DNA from: Planctomycetota bacterium
Lineage (GTDB): Bacteria > Planctomycetota > Planctomycetia > Gemmatales > Gemmataceae
Assembly (NCBI GenBank): GCA_009920765.1
Contig: RFZJ01000001.1
Span: 62,001 to 126,000 of the forward strand
Reading direction: 5' to 3'
DNA length: 64,000 nucleotides
Each line of letters begins with the position of its first letter. Within the stretch, counting starts at the first letter, position 1. A model generated the notes under the pieces. The model saw nothing but the letters and a program-made list of their open reading frames with translations. It was not told where the DNA came from and made no database searches. Made by a program: the position numbers and the translations under genes. Shown here in pieces: positions 42,138 through 51,939 of the stretch.

Positions 42138-43007
42138 ATGCGATTTACCATGCTGGCAAGTGGAAGCAAGGGCAATTGTTCAATCATTGACGATGGGCAA
42201 AACTCATTCTTGATTGATGGCGGTATTAGCCCACGAACGCTTGAAACCCATTTGAAAATTTCAGGGTTCACCCCTAAGAGGCTTCAGGGGCTTATTCTAA
42301 CCCACACCCATGGCGACCACTGGAACCCACGTTTGTTAGCCTACTGTGCGGAAAAGAAAATCCCGTGGTATCTGCACAAAACCCATGCGAGAACAATTTA
42401 CGACCAACATTCTGAATTTAAAGCTTTTTACGAATCAGGATTGGTTCATTTCTATACTGCCAATAATAGTTTTGAAACTGCAACAGGATGGCATTGGCTT
42501 CCTGTGAACCTATCGCATGATTCTTTAGAAACCTTTGGATTCCGCCTGGACATAAAAAGGGATCAAAGGCCATGCATTTCGATTGGTTATCTTGCTGACT
42601 TGGGGATCTGGGACCAAGTACTCGCCCGGCAATTCACCGATTTGGATTTACTGGCTCTGGAGTTCAACCATGACGAGACACTGCAAAAGAATAGTAAAAG
42701 ACCACCGTTCTTGATTCAACGAATCATGGGGGATGAAGGCCATCTTTCCAACGATCAAGCTGTTTCTTTTCTGGATTATTTAAAAAGTCTGGGAGTTCAA
42801 AAACTTCCGAAGCATCTGGTGCAAGTTCATTTAAGCGAACAATGCAACTCGCCTGAACATGCCCAGGAGTCATTAAAGTTATTTCTTAAAGACAGTGCGA
42901 TAAACATGAAGGTGCAAACTGCTCAATCTAAAAAAACAACAAGCCCTATTAATCTTCTTGAAAGAAACCTGTTTGCATTTGCAGAACATATTAAAGAAAA
43001 TTATTAG
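42138..43007 (+). CDS. YycJ/VicX-like metallo-beta-lactamase-fold hydrolase
   Basis: The product starts MRFTMLASGSKGNCSIIDDGQNSFLIDGGISPRTL and has GLILTHTHGDHWNPRLLAY (HxHxDH), LPVNLSHDSLETFGFRLD and ISIGYLADLGIWDQVLARQFTDLDLLALEFNHDE, the pattern of YycJ/WalJ proteins, which resemble DNA exonucleases linked to replication and wall signalling. ATG 42138 has AAGG 9 nt upstream and is preferred to ATG 42129. The 289-residue length is slightly above the family's usual 260-270. It is divergent from the receiver gene across 195 bp. Confidence 0.85.
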   Translation: MRFTMLASGSKGNCSIIDDGQNSFLIDGGISPRTLETHLKISGFTPKRLQGLILTHTHGDHWNPRLLAYCAEKKIPWYLHKTHARTIYDQHSEFKAFYESGLVHFYTANNSFETATGWHWLPVNLSHDSLETFGFRLDIKRDQRPCISIGYLADLGIWDQVLARQFTDLDLLALEFNHDETLQKNSKRPPFLIQRIMGDEGHLSNDQAVSFLDYLKSLGVQKLPKHLVQVHLSEQCNSPEHAQESLKLFLKDSAINMKVQTAQSKKTTSPINLLERNLFAFAEHIKENY

Positions 43008-43052
43008 TAGAATAAAATCTCGCATCATCATCAAATAATATTGGAAACAACC

Positions 43053-43247
43053 ATGACACCAGAACAATTGCTTTCAAAGCTTAACGAGTTACGAAAAGAT
43101 TTTCAGGATGAAGATGACCCCACCGACCTTAACTATATGGCTTTGCATCATGCATTTCTTTTTATATCGTACAACATGGAAGGATTTAAAAAGTATTGCA
43201 AGGAAACATTCAAGAGCAAAGACTCCCCTCCAACCCCAACCCCCTGA
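43053..43247 (+). CDS. Small acidic hypothetical protein
   Basis: The 64-residue product (MTPEQLLSKLNELRKDFQDEDDPTDLNYMALHHAFLFISYN) is helical and ends in a Pro-rich SPPTPTP tail. ATG 43053 has GGA in front and is preferred to TTG 43041. I recognise no family. It lies 45 bp after the YycJ-like gene and may share its transcript. Confidence 0.55.
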   Translation: MTPEQLLSKLNELRKDFQDEDDPTDLNYMALHHAFLFISYNMEGFKKYCKETFKSKDSPPTPTP

Positions 43248-43400
43248 ATTACCAAAAAGTATAAAAAAACTGAAAATTAAGGACCAAACTGAGGTAGACA
43301 AGTAGGCCAAAAAAAACGATAGGCCCCTCAACAGATTTAAAAGCCATTCAGCCGCGGGGGCGTGCAGAATGGATATAAGTCGATATTTCGTGGGGGACTA

Positions 43401-43910
43401 ATGAATATCAGAAGATTAATGTTTGTTGGCATTTTTGCCATCTCGATAACAAGCTTCGCCTCTGGGGAAACCGGAAGCGCCAATACAACAACACCTAAAT
43501 CCAAATCCTGGTGGAGCATGGGTGGATCTGCAAAAAAGGAAGTTATTCCTGAAGCAGATATCAATGACAAAGAAACCATCTCAAAAACGGTTGTCATCGA
43601 ACAAAACCGCAAAGTTCTAAACCGCGAAGAAAAAGCTTATTTCAGAAGGCTGGAAGCTTGCGATCGCCTCATGCAAATAGCGATCACAAACAATGACAAT
43701 GGTATGCAGGAAAAAATAATCACACTGCAAGAAAAAATCCAAGCGGTTTACAACCGAAAAACTTCAAATTTACAACTGCCAGCACAGATGCCCAATGGCA
43801 ACAGTTTGACTGAACTAAATACCAATCTTGATAAGGATGTGGAAAAATTACTTGCACCTTCCTCAACCAAATCCAACAAAAACCAATCTGCCCAGCGAAA
43901 GGATAATTAG
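43401..43910 (+). CDS. Exported hypothetical protein with helical core
   Basis: ATG 43401 has GGGGGA upstream and gives MNIRRLMFVGIFAISITSFASGE, a signal peptide. The mature 145 residues are charged and helical (LNREEKAYFRRLEACDRLMQIAITNNDNGMQEKIITLQEKIQAVYN), with a Ser/Asn/Lys-rich tail. An earlier in-frame start at 43362 lacks a ribosome site. It is 2 bp before the lipoprotein gene, so the two form one unit. No domain is recognised. Confidence 0.65.
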   Translation: MNIRRLMFVGIFAISITSFASGETGSANTTTPKSKSWWSMGGSAKKEVIPEADINDKETISKTVVIEQNRKVLNREEKAYFRRLEACDRLMQIAITNNDNGMQEKIITLQEKIQAVYNRKTSNLQLPAQMPNGNSLTELNTNLDKDVEKLLAPSSTKSNKNQSAQRKDN

Positions 43911-43912
43911 TC

Positions 43913-44164
43913 ATGAAGAATATAGCCACAGCTTTAATGCTGGGAGTTATTGCTACAACAGGTTGCGTAACATTACCCGAAATCGACAAAAAAGCTGATA
44001 TTAGCACCAGTCAAGAAAAGACACGGGGATTGTCCAATGACAAAGTTCCCGTGATGGCAGACCAAATCAATGCTGACAACGCAAGTAAGATGCTTGCAAA
44101 TCTTGAAGAAGAAGTCAGCAAGGCCTATCGAGAACCTTTGGAATTATCACCTGATAACAATTAA
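43913..44164 (+). CDS. Small lipoprotein
   Basis: The 83-residue product starts MKNIATALMLGVIATTGCVTLPEIDKK, a signal peptide with lipobox ATTGC, so Cys18 should be lipidated and the protein anchored in a membrane. The mature part is short and acidic with no motif. It follows the previous gene by 2 bp and ends at a strong terminator. Confidence 0.7.
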   Translation: MKNIATALMLGVIATTGCVTLPEIDKKADISTSQEKTRGLSNDKVPVMADQINADNASKMLANLEEEVSKAYREPLELSPDNN

Positions 44165-44189
44165 TAAAGCCCGGAGTTCCGGGCTTTAT
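44164..44189 (+). terminator. Bidirectional intrinsic terminator between lipoprotein gene and sigma factor gene
   Basis: An 11-bp stem ATAAAGCCCGG / CCGGGCTTTAT with a 4-nt loop lies directly after the lipoprotein stop codon and 18 bp from the end of the convergent sigma factor gene. Both orientations give a U-rich tail. Confidence 0.85.
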
Positions 44190-44207
44190 TATAAAATCGC
44201 CTTAGGT

Positions 44208-45797
44208 TTAAGACATACTATTTTCCCTAAACGCCTCCAGACGCTGACTGCGGGATGGTTGGCGAAGCTTAATAATGGCCCTCGATTCGATCTGCCTGAT
44301 TCTTTCCCGGGTTATGCCGTAAGTACTTGCAACATCTTCCAAAGTTCTTGGATGCCCATCCAGCAATCCAAATCTCATTTCTAAAACTTCTCTTTCCCTT
44401 GGGCTAAGAGATTTCAAAACCTCCTGGATACGATCTTTTAGAAGATGTTGATCAACTGCAACACCAGGGTTGCAGGTATGCCGATCATCAAGAAAATCTT
44501 CAAGAGCCCTTTCTCCATCGCCCCCCATGGGTTCATGAATACTGAGGGGGTTTTTCGATACGGTGCGCAGTAATTGGGTTTCTTCAGCACTTACCCCCAC
44601 AATTTTTGCAATCTCATCTGCAGTGGGCTCTTTTCCCGTCAAACTGGACAGCTCATTTCGAACCCGTTCCACTGCGGCAAGCATTCCCACTTGATGGCAG
44701 GGAACTCGGATCGTGCGGGCATGGTCTGCCAAGGCCCGGGTAATACCCTGTCTGATCCACCAGGTTGCATAAGTACCAAACTTATAGCCTAACCGGTGCT
44801 CAAACTTATCAACCGCGCGCATCAATCCTCGATTCCCTTCCTGAATAAGATCCGAAAAAGCAAGCCCCCTAGTGCGGTAACGCTTTGCTATTGAAACAAC
44901 GAGCCTAAGGTTTCCCTCTGCAAGATCCCTTCTGGCTTTGCGATATTGCTCTCTTCTGGAGACTAAAACCGCATTGAAAGCAAAGAAATCCTCTGCATTT
45001 GAAAACGAAGAAAAACTGAGATCGCGAAGCTCCTTCACAAGCCGGGTGTGTTTTTCCCTATGTTGTCGGGAACGTAAACTACCTCGCATTTCAAAGAGAA
45101 TCTCTTTCATACGGGCCGAACGACTTAGAAGGTCATCCACCCAAATATCGATGAGATCAATCCGCGGCGCAAGTTCTTCTGCAAGTTTGATCGCTTTTCG
45201 GGTCTTAATCCAAATTTCTTTCCTTAAACGATTTTTTACTGCCAAGGATGTTGTGCGAAACATCGCTTGAAAATCACTTTTGGCAGCATTAACAACACGC
45301 TTTAAGGTACGAAGATGGAAAGGCATCCTGGCAATAATTTTTTCCCGCGTGATGCCCAAAGTCCCGACAACATCAACATGCGGATCGATGGGAAGCTCTC
45401 CCGCCTGAACTTTTTCAAACATCTCAATCACACGAGTAAGATTCAACAGGTTCGACAAGGCAGCTTTACGATATCGGGCACGATGACGCTCCAAACTGAC
45501 AGCAAGTTTAAGTTCTTCGTTTCTATTTAAAAGTGGAATGGAACCCATCTGCCTCAGGTATAATCCCAGGGCATCGTCAGAACCTTGACTGGCAATTACC
45601 TTCTCATCTGATTTGGCAGCATTTTCCTCGCCAACCTCAGCCTCGATTTGAGTAAATATTTCTTCAGCTACCGAAGGAGAAAAAACTTCTTCAGTTTGAT
45701 ACGATACCAATCGTGTGGACTTAGGGCTTTTTTTAGAAGGTGCGAGATTGATATCATCCTTCTGACGCTTTAAAACTTTTTTGATGTTTTTTTTCAT
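44208..45797 (-). CDS. rpoD: Primary RNA polymerase sigma factor (RpoD/SigA)
   Basis: This 529-residue sigma-70 protein has region 1.2 ([26 protein letters not shown]), a long non-conserved insert (residues 130-290), region 2 ([76 protein letters not shown]), region 3 ([16 protein letters not shown]) and region 4 ([54 protein letters not shown]). The aromatic -10 melting residues and the RERIRQIE helix-turn-helix are intact, so it should be the housekeeping or a close group 2 factor. The N-terminal 90 residues are basic and acidic filler with no clear region 1.1. Confidence 0.93.
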   Translation of the reverse strand: MKKNIKKVLKRQKDDINLAPSKKSPKSTRLVSYQTEEVFSPSVAEEIFTQIEAEVGEENAAKSDEKVIASQGSDDALGLYLRQMGSIPLLNRNEELKLAVSLERHRARYRKAALSNLLNLTRVIEMFEKVQAGELPIDPHVDVVGTLGITREKIIARMPFHLRTLKRVVNAAKSDFQAMFRTTSLAVKNRLRKEIWIKTRKAIKLAEELAPRIDLIDIWVDDLLSRSARMKEILFEMRGSLRSRQHREKHTRLVKELRDLSFSSFSNAEDFFAFNAVLVSRREQYRKARRDLAEGNLRLVVSIAKRYRTRGLAFSDLIQEGNRGLMRAVDKFEHRLGYKFGTYATWWIRQGITRALADHARTIRVPCHQVGMLAAVERVRNELSSLTGKEPTADEIAKIVGVSAEETQLLRTVSKNPLSIHEPMGGDGERALEDFLDDRHTCNPGVAVDQHLLKDRIQEVLKSLSPREREVLEMRFGLLDGHPRTLEDVASTYGITRERIRQIESRAIIKLRQPSRSQRLEAFRENSMS

Positions 45798-45838
45798 TAT
45801 TCAAACAATCCTTAGTAAGAAACCTTTGAACCTGAAAA

Positions 45839-45870
45839 ATTATATACACCTGTACACACAATTGTTTCAA
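45839..45870 (-). promoter_or_regulatory. Possible promoter upstream of the sigma factor gene
   Basis: On the minus strand TTGAAA (45870-45865) precedes TATATAAT. TATATA lies at 18 bp spacing and a perfect TATAAT at 20 bp. The start would be about 35 bp upstream of ATG 45797. Spacing is not ideal, so this is tentative. Confidence 0.35.
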
Positions 45871-45948
45871 AAGCAAAATTTTTGGATAAAATACTTCTAC
45901 CTTTAATTTTAAGTAAGACTTACTGTCCAAAATCGAAGAAAATCAATC

Positions 45949-48363
45949 ATGAGAAAAAATTTAGCTAATAAGTTTCCGAACAATTCTATTATTAGGCCTG
46001 TACCAATGATTTTTGCCTGTTTTGACAAAATTTCTTTCAGAAATGTTAAAAAAATAGGGTTGTTTGCATCAATCAGTCTGTTTTTAATCTTAAACTTTGC
46101 CTTGGCACAGGAAAACGCCCCCTCAGAACCTGAACTTTCCACCGCAGACAAATCTCACTGGGCATTCCAGGCCCCTAAAAACAGACCGCTTCCAACTGTC
46201 AAAAACAGTCCTTGGACCACGAATCCCATAGACTTTTTTATTCTTGAAAAACTGGAAGCAAAACAACTTTCCCCTTCTCAGCCAGCAACAAAAGAACATT
46301 TAATACGAAGAGTTACCCTGGACCTAATTGGCCTCCCCCCCACAATCGATGAAATAAATGCTTTTATAAATGACCAAAAACCCAACGCTTATGAAGCCCT
46401 GATCGATAGGCTTTTAAGCTCGCCTCACTACGGTGAACGTTGGAGCTTATTTTGGCTTGATCTCGCCCGATATGCTGAATCCAACGGGTACGAAGCCGAT
46501 GGGGAAAGATCCCAATTCTGGCGCTACCGTGATTATGTTTTAAATGCTTTTAACTCGGACAAACCATATTATGAATTCATATTGGAACAGCTTGCCGGTG
46601 ATATTCTTGCCAAGAGCTTGATCAAGCCAAATGAGGATATTCCCCAGGCTATCCTTCGCAATCCCAAAATTGCCGATCTTTTAAACGCTGTGGGTTTCAA
46701 CCGTTGTGGCCCAACTCATATGGTGGGTGGAAATACCGACCAGGAAGTTCTTAGGCAGGAAAATCTTACAGAAATGACCACTGCTGTTGGCAGTGTTTTC
46801 ATGGGTCTTACAATCGGGTGCGCCCGCTGTCACGATCACAAATTCGATCCTCTTTCCCAAGTGGATTATTACCGCATGCAGGGATTCTTTGGCAGCACTT
46901 ATTTCAAGGAAATCGATATTGTCAGTGCAACTCAAAAAAAAGCCCGTGAAGACGAAGCCTTCAGATACAAGCAGCAATTAACTCCTCTTAAATCCTTGGT
47001 TGATGCAATCGACAAGCCCGTGCGTGACAAACTTACCAAGGCAAAAATCGAAAGCCTTGATAAAGAAACTCGGATTGCCTTGGCAACCGATGTCAAACAG
47101 CGATCACCTCAGCAGCACAAATTGGTTTCCCTGGCAAATCCATTGGTGAAGGTTACTTGGGATGAGGTTCTCGATGCTCTAACGCCCAAAGCACGGGAAG
47201 AACGCGATAAAATCAAAGCCCGCATGCATGATATCGAGGCACGAAAGCCCCAACCTTCACCCCAATCTTTTAGCATTGCAGATAATGGCACAGGGGGAAC
47301 AAACTTTTTAAAACGAGGCAATCCAAAAAACAAAGGGCCCCGGATTGAACCTGGTTTCCCCAGATTGCTTGCTCCCAATGGATTACAAGCAGGCAATGGC
47401 AAAGTTCCTGATAGGCTTGATTTGGCACAATGGTTGATTAGATCTGAAAACCCACTTACGGCCAAAGTCATGGTAAACCGAATCTGGCAACAGCATTTTG
47501 GCACCGGGATTGTTGCAACTCCAAGCGATTACGGCATAAAGGGAATACCCCCCACCCATCCAGAATTACTCGATTGGCTAGCATTGGAATTCGTGAATTC
47601 TGGCTGGTCAATCAAGCACATTCACAAGCAAATTGTTTTATCCTCCACCTACAGGCAGACCTCAAAAAATGAAAACCTTGCAGGGTTGAAGGAAGATCCA
47701 GAAAACAAGTATTTATGGCGAATGAATCGCAAGCGGATGGATGCAGAAATTCTGCGTGATTCGATGATATTTGTTGCTGGAAAAATAAACCAGAAATTTC
47801 ATGGACCAATGATCAAAATCCCGTTGGAGCCTGAGGTATATGATCTAATTTTCACCGAGGGTGAACCCGATGGACTATGGCTTGCCAACCCTGATCCGAA
47901 TGAACATTTTCGAAGAAGTGTATACTTGTTTAACAAACGAAATGTCAGGCTGCCCGTGCTTGAAGTATTCGACCAACCCGACACCCTGGTTACCTGCCCG
48001 ATCAGAAATTCCTCCACACACGCCCCCCAGGCACTTACCATGCTTAATGGTCCACTTTCCCAAGAACTTTGTCTGGCATTGGCTGCCAATATTATTGATG
48101 CTACAGGCACCAAGCAGGAAGATTGGATCACTCTTCTTTGGCAACGAGCATTAGGAAGAAAACCCACCCCGACCGAACAGGAGAATGCAAGCTCTTTTCT
48201 AACAGAACAAGCAGAGAAAATTGCAGCTTTGACTTCAGATAAAATCGCTTTGCGCATTCCCAAAACCTTTAAAAAGCAGCATGTAGACCCCAATATCGCT
48301 GCAGCTTTTTCAGATTTGTGCCTCGCTTTATATAACACCAACGAATTTGTTTACAGGCCTTAA
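45949..48363 (+). CDS. DUF1549/DUF1553 protein, planctomycete secreted family
   Basis: The 804-residue product has a late hydrophobic signal (IGLFASISLFLILNFALAQE, residues 36-55), so the start may be M1 or M20. DUF1549 follows with NPIDFFILEKLEAKQLSPSQPATKEHLIRRVTLDLIGLPPT, HYGERWSLFWLDLARYAESNGYE and GLTIGCARCHDHKFDPLSQVDYY (a CxxCH motif). DUF1553 at the C-terminus has RSENPLTAKVMVNRIWQQHFGTGIVATPSDYG, WSIKHIHKQIVLSSTYRQTS and DQPDTLVTCPIRNSSTHAPQALTMLNGP. The PSC1/cytochrome N-terminal domain of many relatives is absent. The usual DUF1501 partner is not downstream; a PfkB kinase is, 6 bp away. Confidence 0.88.
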   Translation: MRKNLANKFPNNSIIRPVPMIFACFDKISFRNVKKIGLFASISLFLILNFALAQENAPSEPELSTADKSHWAFQAPKNRPLPTVKNSPWTTNPIDFFILEKLEAKQLSPSQPATKEHLIRRVTLDLIGLPPTIDEINAFINDQKPNAYEALIDRLLSSPHYGERWSLFWLDLARYAESNGYEADGERSQFWRYRDYVLNAFNSDKPYYEFILEQLAGDILAKSLIKPNEDIPQAILRNPKIADLLNAVGFNRCGPTHMVGGNTDQEVLRQENLTEMTTAVGSVFMGLTIGCARCHDHKFDPLSQVDYYRMQGFFGSTYFKEIDIVSATQKKAREDEAFRYKQQLTPLKSLVDAIDKPVRDKLTKAKIESLDKETRIALATDVKQRSPQQHKLVSLANPLVKVTWDEVLDALTPKAREERDKIKARMHDIEARKPQPSPQSFSIADNGTGGTNFLKRGNPKNKGPRIEPGFPRLLAPNGLQAGNGKVPDRLDLAQWLIRSENPLTAKVMVNRIWQQHFGTGIVATPSDYGIKGIPPTHPELLDWLALEFVNSGWSIKHIHKQIVLSSTYRQTSKNENLAGLKEDPENKYLWRMNRKRMDAEILRDSMIFVAGKINQKFHGPMIKIPLEPEVYDLIFTEGEPDGLWLANPDPNEHFRRSVYLFNKRNVRLPVLEVFDQPDTLVTCPIRNSSTHAPQALTMLNGPLSQELCLALAANIIDATGTKQEDWITLLWQRALGRKPTPTEQENASSFLTEQAEKIAALTSDKIALRIPKTFKKQHVDPNIAAAFSDLCLALYNTNEFVYRP

Positions 48364-48369
48364 TCCTTC

Positions 48370-49287
48370 ATGAATGAAAATAAAACCTTCGACATTTTGG
48401 GCATTGGTTGTGTTGCTGTTGATGAAATCCTTCGTATTCCAAAATGGCCTGAACAAGACACCAAAGTAAGGTTAAGCCATTACGACAGGCAATGTGGTGG
48501 ATTGACAGGAAACGCACTGGTTGCAGCTTCGCGCTTTGGGGCCAATTGTGCATTCGCTGGCCATCTGGGGCTTGATTCCAATTCCGATTTTGTAAAAAAC
48601 ACCTTTCTTAAAGAAAACATCAACATGGACCATGTGCCATGGAAAACCGATTCCATGCCAATACATTCCTTTATTATTGTTGATGAATCCAACGACACAA
48701 GAACGATATTATTTAATCTAAATGGCTCGACGGGGGCCCCCGCAGACTCCCCGCCCGAAAGTGTTATTCTCGCAAGCAAAGTTTTGTTTGTAGATCATTA
48801 CGGAATAGAGGGTATGATCCGCAGCGCTAAAATTGCTAGGCGTGCGGGAATTCCGGTTGTAGCCGACCTCGAAAGAAATGAATGGCAAGGTTTCGATGAA
48901 TTGCTTTCCCTTGTTGATCATCTAATCATCTCAATAAAATTTGCACGCAGGATATCGGGATGCAGTTCGCCTGGTGCAATTGCACATAAACTTTTCACTC
49001 CTGGAAAAAAAGTGGTGGTGGTAACCGGTGGCGAAGAAGGGTGCTGGTATGTTGAAGAAAATAGGATTCTAAAACACTTTCCAGCCTATAAGGTGAAAGC
49101 AATCGACACCACGGGATGTGGCGATGTTTTTCATGGGGTGTATAGTGCATGCCTTGCTGCGGGCCTACCTATCAACGAAAGAATAAAGTTTGCATCGGGT
49201 GCTGCAGCTATTAAATCCCTGCACCCTGGGGCTCAAAAAGGGGCACCCACAAAAGACCAGGTTTTAGAGTTTCTAAACAACCGTTAA
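48370..49287 (+). CDS. PfkB/ribokinase-family carbohydrate kinase
   Basis: The 305-residue kinase has the ribokinase fold: FDILGIGCVAVDEILRIPKWPEQDTK, GGLTGNALVAASRFGANCAFAGHLGLDSNSDFVKNTFLKENINM (PfkB signature 1 area), VVVVTGGEEGCWYV, and the signature 2 block KAIDTTGCGDVFHGVYSACLAAGLPINE with catalytic Asp in TTGCGDVF. The substrate is not determined. It starts 6 bp after the DUF1549/1553 stop and may be co-transcribed with it; it converges on the histidine kinase gene. Confidence 0.85.
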   Translation: MNENKTFDILGIGCVAVDEILRIPKWPEQDTKVRLSHYDRQCGGLTGNALVAASRFGANCAFAGHLGLDSNSDFVKNTFLKENINMDHVPWKTDSMPIHSFIIVDESNDTRTILFNLNGSTGAPADSPPESVILASKVLFVDHYGIEGMIRSAKIARRAGIPVVADLERNEWQGFDELLSLVDHLIISIKFARRISGCSSPGAIAHKLFTPGKKVVVVTGGEEGCWYVEENRILKHFPAYKVKAIDTTGCGDVFHGVYSACLAAGLPINERIKFASGAAAIKSLHPGAQKGAPTKDQVLEFLNNR

Positions 49288-49305
49288 AGATGTTTTTCCA
49301 AGACG

Positions 49306-51054
49306 TTATGAAGCCTTGGTTTCAGAATCCTTGCCGCCCTGCGATCCATCCTCCTCCAACTGTGGCTCGACCCGTCTGGCTTTCGAAAAATCAACACTGC
49401 CATAGGATAAATCAACCTCAAGCCGGGGTTCAGTGCTTAGCTCAATCGGAATCACAACGGTAAAGGTACTACCTTTACCCAATTCGCTTTGAAGCGAAAC
49501 TTCACCCCCAAGTAACTTGGTTAGTTCCCTAACAATGGAGAGTCCGAGGCCAGTTCCATCATGTTCGCGGGTAAGAGTACTCCCTGCCTGCCTGAATTTT
49601 TCAAAAACAAGATCCTGTTCTTCCGGGGCAATACCAACCCCGGTATCAGAAACCGTCATGATGTGATTTTTGCCTTCCTGCTCAACCTTTAAAAGAACTT
49701 TGCCACCTTCAGGGGTGAATTTAACTGCGTTAGAAAGCAGGTTGGCAAGAATTTGCCTGAGTTTTACCCTATCCTGCCTAAGGTTTTTGATATCGGAAGG
49801 AATGACCGATTGAAGATCGATGTTTTTCTTTTCAGCAAGGGGCCTGGTCATGGTTAAAAGGCCTTCGCTAACATCATCGAAACGGAATTCAGTAATCGAA
49901 ACTTCCATCTTGCCCGCTTCGATTTTCGCAAGGTCCAGGATCTCATTAATCAAGCTGAGAAGTTGTTCCCCGGAACTCCGTATGTTCCCCGCCCAGCGAA
50001 TATGTTTTTCAGTAAAGTTTTGGGTGTTGAGCAACAAGTCGCTGAAACCAAGAATCGAGTTCAAAGGCGTTCTGAGTTCATGAGACATCTTTGCCAAAAA
50101 GTCGCTTTTCAGTTTGTTGGATTCAAATAATGCCAGGTTCGCATGGGCCAATTCATCCACTTTTCTATCAAGGTTGGTGTTCACCTTTTTAAGACGATCC
50201 TGCATGCTTACAAGGTTTCGTAACATTCGATTAAATGCATGGCTGAGGTCTTCAAATTCATCGCCAGTTTGAATTTCACTCCGGACATTTAATTCTCCTG
50301 CGCTGATCGCATCGCTTACTTCTTTCAAGTGTTTTACCGGTTTCACAATCACATAACGCACGATCAGGTAACTTCCCCCCATGATTAAAAGTGCGGTTAT
50401 CAAAGCATTGGAAATGAGAATTGCACGGTTGATGTGCACTTGTTTTTCAATTGAATCAATCGGGATATCCACATCAATTTGAATCATGGCGAGCAGGTCA
50501 TTTTCCTTGATGGCGCCCTGCAATTGGGTATGACAAGCCATACAAGACTTGCTTGCACGAATCGCTGCGTAATAGTGATTCACAGACCGGGAAAGAAATA
50601 ATTTGTTTTCTTCATTTCTATCGGGGTTATTTATGAATTCATTGAGTTGTTCATGGCCATAGGGGTCATCAGGTTTGTTTTCCGCCCTTGTAGCATTGGG
50701 AGTTATCAAGCGATAGCGATATTCCTTAAGAGCCCTAGGCCAGTTTTTTTCCCACTGCCTGCGAAAGTCCGCCAAGGCTCTGGCGGTATCAGGCGCCACA
50801 GGTAGTGCACTATCAATGGGCTTGCCATCGACTCCAACGGTTTTACAAACAGAGGTTAAAAGATGATCCACAATTTGATTAACAAGCAACCTGCAAGTTG
50901 TGGGAATTTGCTCGTAGGCAAGATGCTCGGTCTGATAAGCATACAGGGAAAAACTGCCACTGATCAAAAGAAGTATGAAGCCCCCGAAAAGGAATCGGCA
51001 CTTTCGTTCGAGGCTGGTTTCGCCCAACAATCTTTTAAAAGCTCGATAAGACAT
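49306..51054 (-). CDS. Sensor histidine kinase with DUF3365-type CxxCH sensor domain and HAMP
   Basis: The 582-residue kinase has a first membrane helix (FLFGGFILLLISGSFSLYA), an external domain with SKSCMACHTQLQGAI (CxxCH at about 171-175, a c-type haem site of the DUF3365/Tll0449 kind), a second helix (ILISNALITALLIMGGSYLIV), HAMP (KPVKHLKEVSDAISAGELNV), HisKA (FLAKMSHELRTPLNSILGFSDLLL, phospho-His about residue 325), and HATPase boxes LRQILANLLSNAVKFTPEGG, MTVSDTGVGIAPEEQ and HDGTGLGLSIV. It probably senses redox state or a gas through haem. ATG 51054 has GGGA upstream and is preferred to GTG 51063. There is no adjacent regulator. Confidence 0.9.
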   Translation of the reverse strand: MSYRAFKRLLGETSLERKCRFLFGGFILLLISGSFSLYAYQTEHLAYEQIPTTCRLLVNQIVDHLLTSVCKTVGVDGKPIDSALPVAPDTARALADFRRQWEKNWPRALKEYRYRLITPNATRAENKPDDPYGHEQLNEFINNPDRNEENKLFLSRSVNHYYAAIRASKSCMACHTQLQGAIKENDLLAMIQIDVDIPIDSIEKQVHINRAILISNALITALLIMGGSYLIVRYVIVKPVKHLKEVSDAISAGELNVRSEIQTGDEFEDLSHAFNRMLRNLVSMQDRLKKVNTNLDRKVDELAHANLALFESNKLKSDFLAKMSHELRTPLNSILGFSDLLLNTQNFTEKHIRWAGNIRSSGEQLLSLINEILDLAKIEAGKMEVSITEFRFDDVSEGLLTMTRPLAEKKNIDLQSVIPSDIKNLRQDRVKLRQILANLLSNAVKFTPEGGKVLLKVEQEGKNHIMTVSDTGVGIAPEEQDLVFEKFRQAGSTLTREHDGTGLGLSIVRELTKLLGGEVSLQSELGKGSTFTVVIPIELSTEPRLEVDLSYGSVDFSKARRVEPQLEEDGSQGGKDSETKAS

Positions 51055-51099
51055 TATTCCCACATATATGGATTAACTAATTTTAATACCAAGGAGATT

Positions 51100-51939
51100 C
51101 TACCGTGAACAGGGTTTTTTAGGCTGACAAATCGGGCAAAAATGTGTGGATCTTCCAGCGAGCACGATTTTTTTGATGAAATGACCACATTTCCTGCAGG
51201 GTTCGCCAGTTCTTCCATATGCTTGAAATTCATCCTGATACCCCCCCATCAACCCGGAACCACCAACATAATCTTTAATGGTAGACCCTCGATTTTCAAT
51301 TGCCTTGCCCAGCACTTCTCCAATAGATTTCGCCAACAACAAGGCTTCTTTTTTAGACAACGATTTTGCATTTCTCTCAGGATTTAGACCGGATTTATAC
51401 AAAGATTCATCTGCATAGATATTACCCACTCCGGTGATATTTTTTTGATCAAGAAGGAACGCTTTCAAATTTCGCGAACTTTTTGCAAGCGTGTCAAGCC
51501 AATAATCTTTTGGGATGTTAAAAGGTTCCGGACCCAACTCCCTCGATTCAAAAAATTCTTTTAGCGCTTGCTCGGAAAGAAACACGTCGGCTGAGCCAAA
51601 CCTGCGAATATCCCGAAAGCGAAGTTCTTCTGCACCACGATCCAATGAAAAAACAAGGTTTACATGTGTTTGGCGGGGAGTTTTTTGATTGAAAACACAC
51701 AATTGCCCGGTCATCCCCAGATGGATCACCAGTTGCAATTTTGAGCGTAAAGAGATAATGATCCATTTGCCCCGGCGTACAACTTTCTCGATAGTTTGAT
51801 TTTCAAGCAATTGGCTCCAGAGGGGGTTCCACGGCCTACGAAGTTTTTTTCCCAGAACTTCCACCTTTACTATGGTTTTCGAAGTTAAAAGTGGGATTAA
51901 ATCTCGAACTACGGTTTCCACTTCCGGCAATTCTGGCAT
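51100..51939 (-). CDS. mutM: Formamidopyrimidine-DNA glycosylase MutM/Fpg
   Basis: MutM removes 8-oxoguanine and formamidopyrimidines and nicks the strand. The mature N-terminus MPELPEVETVVRDL supplies the catalytic Pro2 and Glu3, so the start is ATG 51939 (AAGGG 7 nt upstream); a longer reading to 52026 would bury Pro2. Other blocks are VIHLGMTGQL, LRFRDIRRFGSA, ITGVGNIYADESLYKSGLNPER (helix-two-turn-helix), and the zinc finger CRKCGHFIKKIVLAGRSTHFCPICQ. The length of 279 is typical. Confidence 0.95.
   Translation of the reverse strand: MPELPEVETVVRDLIPLLTSKTIVKVEVLGKKLRRPWNPLWSQLLENQTIEKVVRRGKWIIISLRSKLQLVIHLGMTGQLCVFNQKTPRQTHVNLVFSLDRGAEELRFRDIRRFGSADVFLSEQALKEFFESRELGPEPFNIPKDYWLDTLAKSSRNLKAFLLDQKNITGVGNIYADESLYKSGLNPERNAKSLSKKEALLLAKSIGEVLGKAIENRGSTIKDYVGGSGLMGGYQDEFQAYGRTGEPCRKCGHFIKKIVLAGRSTHFCPICQPKKPCSR

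Noticed and set aside
47799-48341. Long open minus-strand frame (180 codons) inside the DUF1549/1553 gene
   Set aside because: It is antisense to conserved DUF1553 sequence and has no recognisable domain.
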